Below, one piece after another: positions 17,498 to 26,003 of a stretch of DNA of 42,842 nucleotides. The stretch spans positions 1-42,842 of the forward strand of contig JAGBNN010000011.1 of NCBI GenBank assembly GCA_017634385.1, in the 5' to 3' direction. A program made the translations under genes and the position numbers. The notes below the pieces were generated by a model. It did not search any database and was not told the DNA's origin. It saw only the letters and a list, made by a program, of their open reading frames with translations. The stretch comes from Bacilli bacterium (lineage in GTDB: Bacteria; Bacillota_I; Bacilli_A; RF39; UBA660). Positions within the stretch are counted from its first letter, which is position 1, and each line of letters starts with the position of its first letter.

Positions 17498-18338
17498 ATA
17501 TTTCTACTTTAGTATCAGCTCTATCTTCTAATAATTTTGGATTTTCAATTATATGTTCTAGAATTTTAAATGCTTTTATCATATAAAATCCATCAGCAAC
17601 TCTTTCATCAAAGTTAATTCCAAATTTAGCTGATTTATATATTTTTTCTTTTCCGTTTACAATTTTTATATCATCTCTTATTTCTCCAATGGAAGTAATA
17701 GAAGATGCACTTCCAAAGTTTGTATTGTTATGATATATACTATCTGATTTTAAAGAACCAATATCTGTAACTATTGCAGATGCGAAATATATATCATCTT
17801 CTTGAAGACTTTTAGGAAGTATACCAATTTCATCAGTCCATTTAAGAATTCCAACTAAAGGAACTCTAAGTACATTTGGAAGTGCTCCTAAAGTATCAAG
17901 TACACCATTGGCACCTTTCTTTTCAAATTTTTTATTTCTTAGTACACTAATTTGGTCATAAATCTTTTTAGATATACTATCAATATTATCATCAGGCGCA
18001 ACATCAATAATTAACATAACTTCTTCTGAATCGTCCTCAAATTCTACTTTAGCTACAAAAGATATTGATACATTAGTATGTTCATACATATGTCTATTTT
18101 TTACATATCTATTAAGTTTAGGTCTATTGTAAACTGTTTTAGCAAGTGCAAGTAAGAAAGCGTGGAAATAAGTAATTTTTTCACCAGCTTTTTTTCTTTT
18201 ATCGATATAATTTACTAAATTAGTTACATCTATAGGTGTATTTATAAATACATCTGCATCACATCTTCTAGGCTTTAAATCAATCATTAATTGATTCATA
18301 CCACCGATTTTTATTCTTCTTGAATTAATTCTTGCCAT
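17496..18338 (-). CDS. 2-oxoacid dehydrogenase E2-type acyltransferase domain protein
   Basis: 280 aa, a free-standing catalytic (CAT-like) domain without lipoyl or E1/E3-binding domains. The trimer-forming core is visible: TYFHAFLLALAKTVYNRPKLNRY, VSISFVAKVEF, GSASSITSIGEI and the C-terminal GINFDERVADGFYMIKAFKILEHIIENP. The family's catalytic motif is His-Arg-x-x-x-Asp-Gly; here Glu245 stands in place of His, with Asp249 and Gly250 kept. Either the activity is lost or the mechanism differs. It is the last gene of a lipid operon and overlaps the ligase gene by 14 bases, so the role is probably acyl transfer or binding in lipid synthesis and not central metabolism. Confidence 0.85.
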   Translation of the reverse strand: MARINSRRIKIGGMNQLMIDLKPRRCDADVFINTPIDVTNLVNYIDKRKKAGEKITYFHAFLLALAKTVYNRPKLNRYVKNRHMYEHTNVSISFVAKVEFEDDSEEVMLIIDVAPDDNIDSISKKIYDQISVLRNKKFEKKGANGVLDTLGALPNVLRVPLVGILKWTDEIGILPKSLQEDDIYFASAIVTDIGSLKSDSIYHNNTNFGSASSITSIGEIRDDIKIVNGKEKIYKSAKFGINFDERVADGFYMIKAFKILEHIIENPKLLEDRADTKVEI

Positions 18339-20082
18339 ATTTATTCATCTCTCTTTCTTTTAGTTTTTTGAAATCTACTTTTCCAATCATAGTTTTAGGA
18401 AGTTTGTCTAAAGATTCATATTCTTTAGGAACAGAGTAGATTGCTAAATTTTTTTTACAATGTTTTATTAATTCGTTCTTTAATTCATCATCTAATTTAT
18501 ATCCTTTTTTTAATACTACAAAAGCTTTAGGGACTTCCATTTTATATGGATGAGGTATACCTATTACTGATGCCGCTTCGATAGCTTCATGTTTTTCTAA
18601 TACTTCTTCTATTTGGGAAGGATATACATTATAACCAGATGATACTATCATTCTTTTTAGTCTTTGTTTATAAGTAACAAATCCATCTTCATCCATAGAT
18701 CCTATATCACCAGTATGAAGCCATACATTACCATCTTTATGATGTCTTAATGCAATATTTGTTTCACCTTCATTATTATAATAACCAAGCATTACAGTAG
18801 GACCACATATACATATTTCTCCGTCAACATTAAAGTCAACTTTATTTTCTGTATTTGGTTCAAATATTCCAATATATACTCCTGGCCAAGGAATACCAAT
18901 AGTTCCAGGTCTAGAATTATTTCTTAAATCTACACAAGCTGCTGCGACTGCTTCAGTTAAACCATAACCTTGAATCATATTAGTATTAGAACCATGATCA
19001 TGTAAAAATTTATTTATATTTTCAACCCTTTGTTTATTTAAAGTATCCCCGCCACCAATAACATATTTTAATCTTGATAAATCTATATTATTCATATGTT
19101 CATTTGTAGTTAATGCTTCAAATAGAGTAGGTACACCAACTAATACAGTAGGTTTATGTTTTATCAATAACTCATGGAATTTAGATGCTTTAAAAGTTGG
19201 TATTAATATAACTTCAGCTCCACAACAAAATGCATCATTAATTGATACTTCAAGACCAAAACCATGAAATATTGGCATTATACCTAGAATTCTATCATCT
19301 TTACATAAATCAGGATATGCATTAAGCGCTGCTATTGTGGATGCATTAATATTTCCATTTGATAAAACTATTCCTTTAGGAACTCCTGTAGAACCACCAC
19401 TTTGAAGTATTAATGCTGGATCATCTTTGTAAGCAATCTTATTGTAATTTTTATTATAATTTCTTAGTAACATAAAATTTTTCCATTTTATATATTTATT
19501 TTTATCTAAATGTTTTTTTCTAGTTTTAAAAGTTTTTAAGTTATATAATATCTTCATAAAAATATTCATTGAATCAGAAGGGGATATAACTATAACTTTT
19601 TCAACCTTAGTATCATTAATAATTTTATCCACAGTATTTAATGTAATATCAAGTGCGACTAAATATTTAGTATCATAAGTATTTAATGCTTGTTTAATTT
19701 CATTTTCACTAAGTAAAGGGTGAAGCATATTTGCTACAGCACCAATTTTACTAAGTGCATAAAATGAATATAATGCTTCAGGTACATTAGCAGACAATAT
19801 AGTAACAATATCATACTTTTGCACACCTAAACTTAAAAATTTATCTGCAGTTTCATCTATTTTTTTAACAAAGTCTTTATATGAAATATGAGTAGAGAAG
19901 TATGTTATAGCAGTTTTATTATAAGAATTATTTTTTTCTATTTTTCTCATTAAAAATTGATATATATTTTCATCTTTAAGCCATATTTTCATATGTTTTC
20001 TTTGATAATATTTTTTCCAAGGTGCTCTAGGTGGTATTTTTATTCCTATAAAACTAAGTAATCTAAAATCAAATAATCCCAT
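18325..20082 (-). CDS. AMP-forming acyl-CoA synthetase/ligase-like protein
   Basis: 585 aa of the ANL superfamily, which activates a carboxylic acid, probably a fatty acid, with ATP. Motifs in order: LQSGGSTGVPKG (about 226-236), GIMPIFHGFG, MIQGYGLTEAVAAA (about 368-381), WLHTGDIG (about 452-458), RLKRMIVSSGYNVYPSQIEE and the C-terminal PKTMIGKVDFKKL with the catalytic Lys. All key residues are present. AGGAGG precedes the ATG. It lies between PlsC-type acyltransferases and the E2-like protein, so it may feed acyl groups to phospholipid or glycolipid synthesis. The substrate cannot be told. Confidence 0.92.
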   Translation of the reverse strand: MGLFDFRLLSFIGIKIPPRAPWKKYYQRKHMKIWLKDENIYQFLMRKIEKNNSYNKTAITYFSTHISYKDFVKKIDETADKFLSLGVQKYDIVTILSANVPEALYSFYALSKIGAVANMLHPLLSENEIKQALNTYDTKYLVALDITLNTVDKIINDTKVEKVIVISPSDSMNIFMKILYNLKTFKTRKKHLDKNKYIKWKNFMLLRNYNKNYNKIAYKDDPALILQSGGSTGVPKGIVLSNGNINASTIAALNAYPDLCKDDRILGIMPIFHGFGLEVSINDAFCCGAEVILIPTFKASKFHELLIKHKPTVLVGVPTLFEALTTNEHMNNIDLSRLKYVIGGGDTLNKQRVENINKFLHDHGSNTNMIQGYGLTEAVAAACVDLRNNSRPGTIGIPWPGVYIGIFEPNTENKVDFNVDGEICICGPTVMLGYYNNEGETNIALRHHKDGNVWLHTGDIGSMDEDGFVTYKQRLKRMIVSSGYNVYPSQIEEVLEKHEAIEAASVIGIPHPYKMEVPKAFVVLKKGYKLDDELKNELIKHCKKNLAIYSVPKEYESLDKLPKTMIGKVDFKKLKEREMNKYGKN

Positions 20083-20092
20083 AAATTACCTC

Positions 20093-20671
20093 CTATTTCA
20101 AATTCATTTTCATAAGTTTTTCAACTTCTTTATATAATTTTTCATTAGCTTCTTCTAAATCCATATTATCGACTTTAAATGGTTTACCATATCTAATAGT
20201 TAAATTCTTTGATCTAAATTTATAATCTCCAGTAATACCAAAAGGTATAATTGTAGCATTTGTTTTCTTAGCCATAGAAACAGCTCCAAATTTAAAATCT
20301 AATAAAAATTTATCAGTTTTATTTCTAGTTCCTTCTGGAAATATTCCTATAGCTCCATTAGAATTTAAATGATTAATAGCTAATGTAGTAGCATTATCAT
20401 CTTTATGTTCTCTATCAACAGGAATACATCCAACTCCTTTAAAGAACCATTTAGTTTTTTTATTATCAAAATATTCTTTTTTAGCCATATATTTAATAAA
20501 TCTTTTTGTTGCTACAATAGTTAGGCATTGATCATATAAATGTTTATGATTACCTGCAATTATTATAGGTCCATTTTTTAAAATATATTCTTTATTAATT
20601 ATTTTTGGATTGTAATATATTTTAAAAATAGGTCCTAATATAAATCTTCCTAATTTATATAAAAAAGGCAT
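20093..20671 (-). CDS. plsC: PlsC-family 1-acylglycerol-3-phosphate acyltransferase (first paralogue)
   Basis: 192 aa. It carries the two family motifs: NHKHLYD (Asn41-His42...Asp47, catalytic) and FPEGTR (111-116, phosphate binding), plus GCIPVDRE between them. The enzyme would transfer an acyl chain to lysophosphatidate at the membrane. It lies five bases downstream of the second paralogue, with an AAGGAAG ribosome site. Two different PlsC proteins in one operon suggest distinct acceptors or chain preferences. Confidence 0.92.
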   Translation of the reverse strand: MPFLYKLGRFILGPIFKIYYNPKIINKEYILKNGPIIIAGNHKHLYDQCLTIVATKRFIKYMAKKEYFDNKKTKWFFKGVGCIPVDREHKDDNATTLAINHLNSNGAIGIFPEGTRNKTDKFLLDFKFGAVSMAKKTNATIIPFGITGDYKFRSKNLTIRYGKPFKVDNMDLEEANEKLYKEVEKLMKMNLK

Positions 20672-20676
20672 TTAAT

Positions 20677-21237
20677 TCACTTCCTTAAATTAGATATATT
20701 ATTCTTTAATTTATCTAAATCTTTTTCTAAATCTTCTGATACATTTATAGGTTTACCAAATTTTATTCTTAAATCTTTTTTAAAGTATTTTCCAGTAATT
20801 GCAAATGGTACTATTTTAGTATTTGTATCATAAGCAAGTTTAATTACTCCCATTTTAAAAGGTAATAATTTTCCATATTCTTTTTCAGTTGTACCTTCAG
20901 GAAATATTAAAACTAATTTATCATCATTTAAATATTTTTTAGCCATTAATAAACTATTAGGACTTTTATTTTGTCTATCTACGGGTATTAATCCCATATG
21001 AGCCATTATTATTTTAGAAGGAAATTTCCATAATTCTTTTTTTGCTAAAAAATGTATTGGTCTTTTAGTAGAACTTATAAGTAATATGGAATCATATATA
21101 TCAGTATGATTACCTGCTAAAATAATTTTTCCTTCTTTAGGAATATTATCAAGTCCAATATATGTTGGTTTTAAAAATAATTTAGTAAATATTTTTATTA
21201 ATGGTCTTAATATAATATATAACTTTGATTCTTTCAT
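20677..21237 (-). CDS. plsC: PlsC-family 1-acylglycerol-3-phosphate acyltransferase (second paralogue)
   Basis: 186 aa, first gene of the four-gene lipid operon. It has NHTDIYD (Asn43-His44...Asp49), GLIPVDRQ and FPEGTTEKEYG (from 112), where Thr replaces the usual Arg of FPEGTR. A basic, hydrophobic N-terminus should tether it to the membrane. TATAAT and AAGGGAG lie before the ATG. Confidence 0.92.
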   Translation of the reverse strand: MKESKLYIILRPLIKIFTKLFLKPTYIGLDNIPKEGKIILAGNHTDIYDSILLISSTKRPIHFLAKKELWKFPSKIIMAHMGLIPVDRQNKSPNSLLMAKKYLNDDKLVLIFPEGTTEKEYGKLLPFKMGVIKLAYDTNTKIVPFAITGKYFKKDLRIKFGKPINVSEDLEKDLDKLKNNISNLRK

Positions 21238-21264
21238 ATTATCTCCCTTATAATTATATCACAT

Positions 21265-21298
21265 AAAGAAATAACTAGTAAAGACTAGTTATTTCTTT
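21265..21298 (-). terminator. Hairpin at the 3' end of the PnuC-type gene
   Basis: A perfect 15-bp stem, AAAGAAATAACTAGT (21265-21279) with ACTAGTTATTTCTTT (21284-21298), loop AAAG, overlaps the stop codon. The T-tract on the minus strand is broken, so termination may be partial. Confidence 0.65.
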
Positions 21299-21940
21299 TG
21301 CAGATTTATATTTATATATACCATATATACCAATTATTAAATATATTAAAGATACATATATCATCATTAAAGAATTAGGTCTTGAATCTAAGAAATTTAA
21401 AATCCATATAGATAAATCAACAATATTATCAAATAAAGAAACGTACCAACCTTCACGTAATCTTTTACTTAATAATACAATTCCATAAATATGTAATATA
21501 TCTGCTGTAGAATCTAAAAATTCTAATCTTTGATTAGGGTTAATTCTTAATATATATCCTAAAATAACACTACTAATAATAGCAGATAATATAACTAATA
21601 TTGATTTAGTTTTATTAAATTTTCTAAAGGAAACATTATTATCGTCATCTTTATTTTTGTTCCAATTAATAAACCCATATATATTTAATGGTAAATGTAG
21701 TAATAAAGAGAATAAAAATAATCCATATAAATTATTTTTATATGATATATATGCATTACATATATCATAAATACAAGCAAAAATATAATTATATGATTTT
21801 CCTTTTACTTGAAACCAGATACTTAATATACCTGTTGATAATACTATGCTACCAATAATAGGATCATTAGAAATTATTCCTAATACAAAAGAAAAAACAA
21901 TTATTAATATAGTAGTAATAATTGTTTTGTTAAATTTCAT
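21275..21940 (-). CDS. pnuC: PnuC-type nicotinamide riboside transporter
   Basis: 221 aa with seven or so membrane segments. PnuC hallmarks are present: SIWFQVKGKSYNYIFACIYDICNAYISYKNNLYG, LPLNIYGFINWNKN, then DSTADILHIYGIVLLSKRLREGWYVSLFDNIVDLSIW. These transporters move NAD precursors by facilitated diffusion, with capture by phosphorylation inside. AGGTGGTAAT precedes the ATG. No NAD riboswitch is visible in the 46 bases upstream. Confidence 0.82.
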   Translation of the reverse strand: MKFNKTIITTILIIVFSFVLGIISNDPIIGSIVLSTGILSIWFQVKGKSYNYIFACIYDICNAYISYKNNLYGLFLFSLLLHLPLNIYGFINWNKNKDDDNNVSFRKFNKTKSILVILSAIISSVILGYILRINPNQRLEFLDSTADILHIYGIVLLSKRLREGWYVSLFDNIVDLSIWILNFLDSRPNSLMMIYVSLIYLIIGIYGIYKYKSAKEITSLY

Positions 21941-21986
21941 ATTACCACCTATTATATCTTATAGATTAATAGGAAAATAGTTACAA

Positions 21987-22457
21987 CTATTTATAAGAAT
22001 TTATTTTTCCATCACCTTTAGTTATTTTTATAGTATAACTATCTTTATCATATGAAAAATCAATTATAAGTATTTTATTTGAATCAATAGAATTATTTCC
22101 AAGTTGAAATTTTCCTTTTGATTTTTTTAAATTAATTTCTGAAGTATATAGATAATTATAATCATTTTTTAATTTATCAACATAATTACTTAAATCAGAT
22201 TTAGGATCTTTAATATTTTTATATTTATAAATTTTAGTAATTATATTATCTCCATCTAATTTTTTATAACTAGAAAGTTCTCTTTTTCCTAAAATTAGAT
22301 TAATACTTGGAATCTTATCTTTTCCAAAAACATAATAATTTTCATCTTTTTCTTTTATTAAATTTGCTATAAATGATAAAAATATTATCATAGATAGAAT
22401 TATAATAAATGTAAGAGTAATTATAAGAACATTACGAATAATATCTCTATTTATCAT
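21987..22457 (-). CDS. Single-pass membrane protein, unknown
   Basis: 156 aa. One long membrane segment (about 8-33, NVLIITLTFIIILSMIIFLSFIANLI) and an external domain of about 120 residues rich in Lys, Ser and Asp (YYVFGKDKIPSINLILGKRELSSYKKLDGDNIITKIYKYKNI...). Not recognised. AGGTGATAAT precedes the ATG. Confidence 0.75.
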   Translation of the reverse strand: MINRDIIRNVLIITLTFIIILSMIIFLSFIANLIKEKDENYYVFGKDKIPSINLILGKRELSSYKKLDGDNIITKIYKYKNIKDPKSDLSNYVDKLKNDYNYLYTSEINLKKSKGKFQLGNNSIDSNKILIIDFSYDKDSYTIKITKGDGKINSYK

Positions 22458-22489
22458 ATTATCACCTATATTAATAATAACATTTTTTT

Positions 22490-22519
22490 AATAAAAAAAC
22501 TATACTTTTAGTATAGTTT
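22490..22519 (-). terminator. Terminator of the DUF1307-like lipoprotein gene
   Basis: AAACTATACT (22497-22506) pairs with AGTATAGTTT (22510-22519). On the minus strand the hairpin is followed by a run of seven T residues. Confidence 0.82.
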
Positions 22520-22983
22520 TATTTACAAGTTGCTCCTAAAGATTCGTATAACTTTTTAGCGCCACTTAAAGTAATTTTGTTGTCTTTATTTATGTAAGAT
22601 TTCATAGATGCATTATCTTGAACGAATTTCTTTAAATTCATTTTATTATAATCAATAGTTACATTAGATGTTATTTTATTATCAGATTTCTTAATATCGA
22701 AGCTATAACCACCATATGACTTATTAGCAGCTTCATATTGAGTATTTAAAGTATTTTGGAAATATTTAAGAATTTCTTCTTTATCAGATGTAACAACTTC
22801 TGTAGTTTTTACGCTAGTAACAACATTACCAGTAGCATATATGTTATATTCTGAATTTAATTTATATCCATTAGCACTTTGATCACTATCTAAAGTACAT
22901 TTAGTAATGGATTTGTTATTTCCACATCCTGCTAGAAAAATAACTCCAACAAAAACAACTAAAATTTTAGCAATTTTTTTCAT
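22519..22983 (-). CDS. DUF1307-like lipoprotein
   Basis: 154 aa. It has a lipoprotein signal with lipobox LAGC (Cys about residue 20) and an external domain whose order of strands (TKCTLDSDQSANGYKLNSEYNIYATGNVVTSVKTTEVV, then ISSNVTIDYNKMNLKKF-like segment) matches DUF1307/YehR lipoproteins. Function unknown for the family. It has a strong AGGAGG site and its own terminator. Confidence 0.8.
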   Translation of the reverse strand: MKKIAKILVVFVGVIFLAGCGNNKSITKCTLDSDQSANGYKLNSEYNIYATGNVVTSVKTTEVVTSDKEEILKYFQNTLNTQYEAANKSYGGYSFDIKKSDNKITSNVTIDYNKMNLKKFVQDNASMKSYINKDNKITLSGAKKLYESLGATCK

Positions 22984-23139
22984 ATCTTTCTCCTCCTATA
23001 GTAGATTATACTACTAATAAAATTTTATTACAATAAAAAAATGTAGAAAAAAATAGTATGAAAATAATGACATCTTTTGTCTAAAATATTTAATTAAAAA
23101 TAAATTAGTGATTTAATATTTTTTACTAGGAGGCACATA

Positions 23140-23448
23140 ATGATAGATTATAATATTGAATTTGCAAAAGGCATATTGTTTATAAGATTATGTGGTATTT
23201 TAAATTTAGAAAATGAAAAAGATATATTAAATGAAATTATTGATGTAATAGAAGAAGGTGGAATTAAATATTTAGTAATAAATATAAATGAATTAGAAAT
23301 GGAAGATGATGTAACTATTTTTGATAGATGCAAAAGTGTAATAGAAAATAACGATGGAAAAATGCTTATATGCGGAAATGAATTTGTAGATAATTTTGAT
23401 TTTGCACCTGATGAATTATCTGCAATAAAAATATTAAGCACATGTTAA
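23140..23448 (+). CDS. STAS-domain protein, SpoIIAA-like
   Basis: 102 aa with the STAS fold pattern (FIRLCGILNLENEKDILNEIIDVIEEGGIKYLVININELEMEDDVTIFDRCKSVIE). It overlaps the sigma gene, the place SpoIIAA would hold in a spoIIA operon. In SpoIIAA the strand after VVxNL is followed by a Met-Asp-Ser-Ser-Gly loop with the serine phosphorylated by SpoIIAB. Here the loop reads Met-Glu-Asp-Asp-Val (54-58), without serine. No SpoIIAB kinase gene follows. It may be a locked, phosphomimic-like protein or have another partner. AGGAGG precedes the ATG. Confidence 0.78.
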   Translation: MIDYNIEFAKGILFIRLCGILNLENEKDILNEIIDVIEEGGIKYLVININELEMEDDVTIFDRCKSVIENNDGKMLICGNEFVDNFDFAPDELSAIKILSTC

Positions 23449-24086
23449 AGTTAACAAACGAACTAATAAAGTTGTACGAAAAAAAAGTATTATTCATCGC
23501 TAATAAATATTCTAATAAATCTAATTTTGAAGATTTATACCAAGCTGGAATGACAGGATTACTTGAAGCGTCTAAAAATTATAATGAAAATTTAAATACA
23601 TCTTTTTCTACATTTAGTGAATTATATATAAAAGGAGAAATATTAGACTATATAAGAAAAGATAAAAACATAAAAGTTAGTAGAGATTATTATAGGTTAA
23701 AGAAAAAAATAGATATAGTTAAAAGTAGAATGAATAAAGATCCAACGATTGAAGAATTATCATATATATTAAACGAACCAAAAGATAAAATAATATCTGT
23801 AATAAATACTGATCAAAATGTAAAAAGTATTGAAGAACCAATAACAGAAGATTTATCCCTAAAAGATACTATTAGTAGTAAAGAGGAGGTAGATTCATTA
23901 GATCTATTATGTCTAAAAGATGCATTAAATGAATTAAGCAAGGAAGATAAAAAATTGATAAAAGAAAGATATTATAATGGTAAAACTCAAACTGAACTTG
24001 CTAAAGAAATGAATATATCACAAGTAAAGGTATATAGACTTGAAAGAAGAATATTAAATGAACTTGAAAATAAACTAGCTAGCTAG
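23442..24086 (+). CDS. Sporulation-type sigma-70 factor (SigF/SigG-like)
   Basis: 214 aa. Region 2 (FEDLYQAGMTGLLEASKNYNENLNTSFSTFSELYIKGEILDYIRKDKNIKVSR), region 3 (DPTIEELSYILNEPKDKIISVI) and region 4 (ALNELSKEDKKLIKERYYNGKTQTELAKEMNISQVKVYRLERRIL) are all present. The short IKVSR and SQVKVYRLE segments are like SigF and SigG. The gene overlaps the STAS gene by seven bases and has no ribosome site of its own, so it is translationally coupled. The spoVA genes next to it are typical SigG targets in spore formers. Confidence 0.88.
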   Translation: MLKLTNELIKLYEKKVLFIANKYSNKSNFEDLYQAGMTGLLEASKNYNENLNTSFSTFSELYIKGEILDYIRKDKNIKVSRDYYRLKKKIDIVKSRMNKDPTIEELSYILNEPKDKIISVINTDQNVKSIEEPITEDLSLKDTISSKEEVDSLDLLCLKDALNELSKEDKKLIKERYYNGKTQTELAKEMNISQVKVYRLERRILNELENKLAS

Positions 24087-24096
24087 TTTATTTTTT
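24069..24096 (+). terminator. Terminator at the end of the sigma gene
   Basis: AATAAACTAG (24069-24078), loop CTAG and CTAGTTTATT (24083-24092) run into TTTTTT. It separates the STAS-sigma unit from spoVAC, so the spoVA genes probably have a separate promoter in the 34 bases that follow or depend on readthrough. Confidence 0.78.
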
Positions 24097-24130
24097 TTGT
24101 ATAAAACAAATATAAAAGTAAATATTAATA

Positions 24131-24583
24131 ATGGTGAAGAAATTGGAAAAAGATAAATATAGAAAATTAATAGATAAAAATTCTCCTAAAGAAAATAAAA
24201 CTAAAAATATGATATGTGCATTTATAGTAGGGGGATTAATAGGTTTGATAGGTCAAATACTAGTTACATTTTATTCTAATTTTGAAAATATAAGTACAAA
24301 CGAAGCAGTAAGTTTAATGTTAGTAACATTAATATTTCTTTCATGTTTATTTACAGCAATTGGATTTTTTGATAAATGGGTATCAAAAATAGGAGCTGGA
24401 TTATTTGTACCAATAACAGGATTTGCACATGCAACTACTAGTAGTGCAATTGAATATAAAAAAGAAGGCTTTGTATTTGGAATAGGATCTAATATTTTTA
24501 AATTATCAGGTAGTGTAATACTCTACGGAGTAATATCTGCTTATATATTCGGAATAATTAGATACATATTTTTTGGAGGTTAA
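24131..24583 (+). CDS. spoVAC: Stage V sporulation protein AC
   Basis: 150 aa with four membrane segments. Family pattern: DKNSPKENKTKNMICAFIVGGLIGLIGQ, FFDKWVSKIGAGLFVPITGFAHATTSSAIEYKKEGFVFGIGSNIFKLSGSVILYG. SpoVAC forms the channel for calcium-dipicolinate movement into and out of the spore core. It starts 45 bases after the sigma gene with a poor ribosome site and is three bases ahead of spoVAD. Confidence 0.95.
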   Translation: MVKKLEKDKYRKLIDKNSPKENKTKNMICAFIVGGLIGLIGQILVTFYSNFENISTNEAVSLMLVTLIFLSCLFTAIGFFDKWVSKIGAGLFVPITGFAHATTSSAIEYKKEGFVFGIGSNIFKLSGSVILYGVISAYIFGIIRYIFFGG

Positions 24584-24585
24584 TT

Positions 24586-25557
24586 ATGAATATTAAATTT
24601 AATAATGTTTATGTAGAAGATGTATCTACAGTAGCAGGACCTTTTGTAATAGATGGACCTTTTAATTATGATGAAATATTTACTGATTTTTATGATGGAG
24701 AAGATACATTTGAAAAATGTGAAATAAAAAATTTAAAAAGATGTGTAGATATATTACTTAGTAAGACTAATAAGCATGTAGATTTTATTATATCGTCAGA
24801 CTTAATGAATCAAATTGCAATTTCTAATGTAGCTTTTAAGGATTTAGATATTCCTTATTTAGGAGTGTATAATGCATGTGCATCTATGTGTGAAGAAATA
24901 TTAATAGCTTCGTCCATATTGGATAAATATAATGACAAAAACTCTATTGTAACTACATCATCTCATAATATGACATCAGAAAGACAATATAGAAATCCAG
25001 TAGAATACGGATCTCCTAAACCTAAAAAAGCAACTTTTACAGTAACAGGAGCAACTGCTTTAATGCTTACAAATAAAAAAACAAATATTAAAGTAGAAAG
25101 TGCCACTATAGGAAAAATAATTGATATGGGAATTGATGATGTATATGATATGGGAAGTGTAATGACTCCATCAGCTGCTTATGTATTAAATGAACATCTA
25201 AAACAAACAAAAACAAAAGTATCAGATTATGATTTGATATTAACTGGTGATTTAGGTAAATATGGTAAAGAATTATTTAAAGAATATGTTAAAGAAGAAT
25301 ATGGAATTTTACTAGGTGATAATTATAATGATTCGGCAACTATGATTTATGATTACAATGATGATGTGTATGCTGGTGGATCAGGACCATCATGTCTTCC
25401 TTTAGTAGTTTATAGTGATATTATTCCAAAAATGAAAAATAAAGAAATAAAAAAAGTACTTTTAATAGCAACAGGAGCACTTATGAGTCCAACAACTATT
25501 AATCAAAAATTTAGTATACCAAGTGTGTCACATGCTGTAAGTTTGGAGGTTAAATAA
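24586..25557 (+). CDS. spoVAD: Stage V sporulation protein AD
   Basis: 323 aa with a thiolase-like fold: LGVYNACASMCEEILIASSIL, TSSHNMTSERQYRNPVEYGSPKPKKATFTVTGATALML, DLILTGDLGKYG and GGSGPSCLPLVVYSDIIPKM. SpoVAD binds dipicolinic acid for uptake into the forespore. Length and motifs are normal. AGGTTAATT precedes the ATG, and the stop overlaps the start of spoVAE by one base. Confidence 0.96.
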   Translation: MNIKFNNVYVEDVSTVAGPFVIDGPFNYDEIFTDFYDGEDTFEKCEIKNLKRCVDILLSKTNKHVDFIISSDLMNQIAISNVAFKDLDIPYLGVYNACASMCEEILIASSILDKYNDKNSIVTTSSHNMTSERQYRNPVEYGSPKPKKATFTVTGATALMLTNKKTNIKVESATIGKIIDMGIDDVYDMGSVMTPSAAYVLNEHLKQTKTKVSDYDLILTGDLGKYGKELFKEYVKEEYGILLGDNYNDSATMIYDYNDDVYAGGSGPSCLPLVVYSDIIPKMKNKEIKKVLLIATGALMSPTTINQKFSIPSVSHAVSLEVK

Positions 25558-25907
25558 TGATGTATATAAATTCCTTTTTATTCGCGGGAATAGTATGTTT
25601 AATAGGTCAAATAATACTTGATAATACAAAATTAATGCCAGGACATATTACTAGTTTGTTTGTAGTAATTGGTGCAGCACTTGATGTATTTTCAATATAT
25701 GATTTTTTTATAGAGAAATTTGGTGCAGGAGCACTTGTATGTATAACTAGCTTTGGTCATTCTTTAATTCATGGAGCACTTTCAAAAGCACATTCGGATG
25801 GGATACTTGGTTTATTTACTGGAATGTTTTCATTAACAGCAACAGGTATAACTGCTACTATAATATTTGCATTTATCTTTTCAATAATATTTAAAGCAAG
25901 AGATTAA
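25557..25907 (+). CDS. spoVAE: Stage V sporulation protein AE (SpoVAEb)
   Basis: 116 aa with three or four membrane segments: AGIVCLIGQIILDNTKLMPGHITSLFVVIGAALDVFSIYDFFIEKFGAGALVCITSFGHSLIHGALSKAHSDGILGLFTGMF. It completes the C-D-E set thought sufficient for dipicolinate transport. A terminator follows directly, so no spoVAF or spoVAB lies in this operon. Confidence 0.94.
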   Translation: MMYINSFLFAGIVCLIGQIILDNTKLMPGHITSLFVVIGAALDVFSIYDFFIEKFGAGALVCITSFGHSLIHGALSKAHSDGILGLFTGMFSLTATGITATIIFAFIFSIIFKARD

Positions 25908-25936
25908 AAAGTATATTTATTAATATACTTTTTTTA
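25906..25936 (+). terminator. Terminator of the spoVA operon
   Basis: AAAAGTATATT (25907-25917) pairs with AATATACTTTT (25922-25932), followed by T residues. Confidence 0.85.
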
Positions 25937-26003
25937 TTGTAATAATATTTGTTTTAGAGTATAATCTTTACTGTGCTATGAATATAATAAACAGGAGGAA
26001 AAT

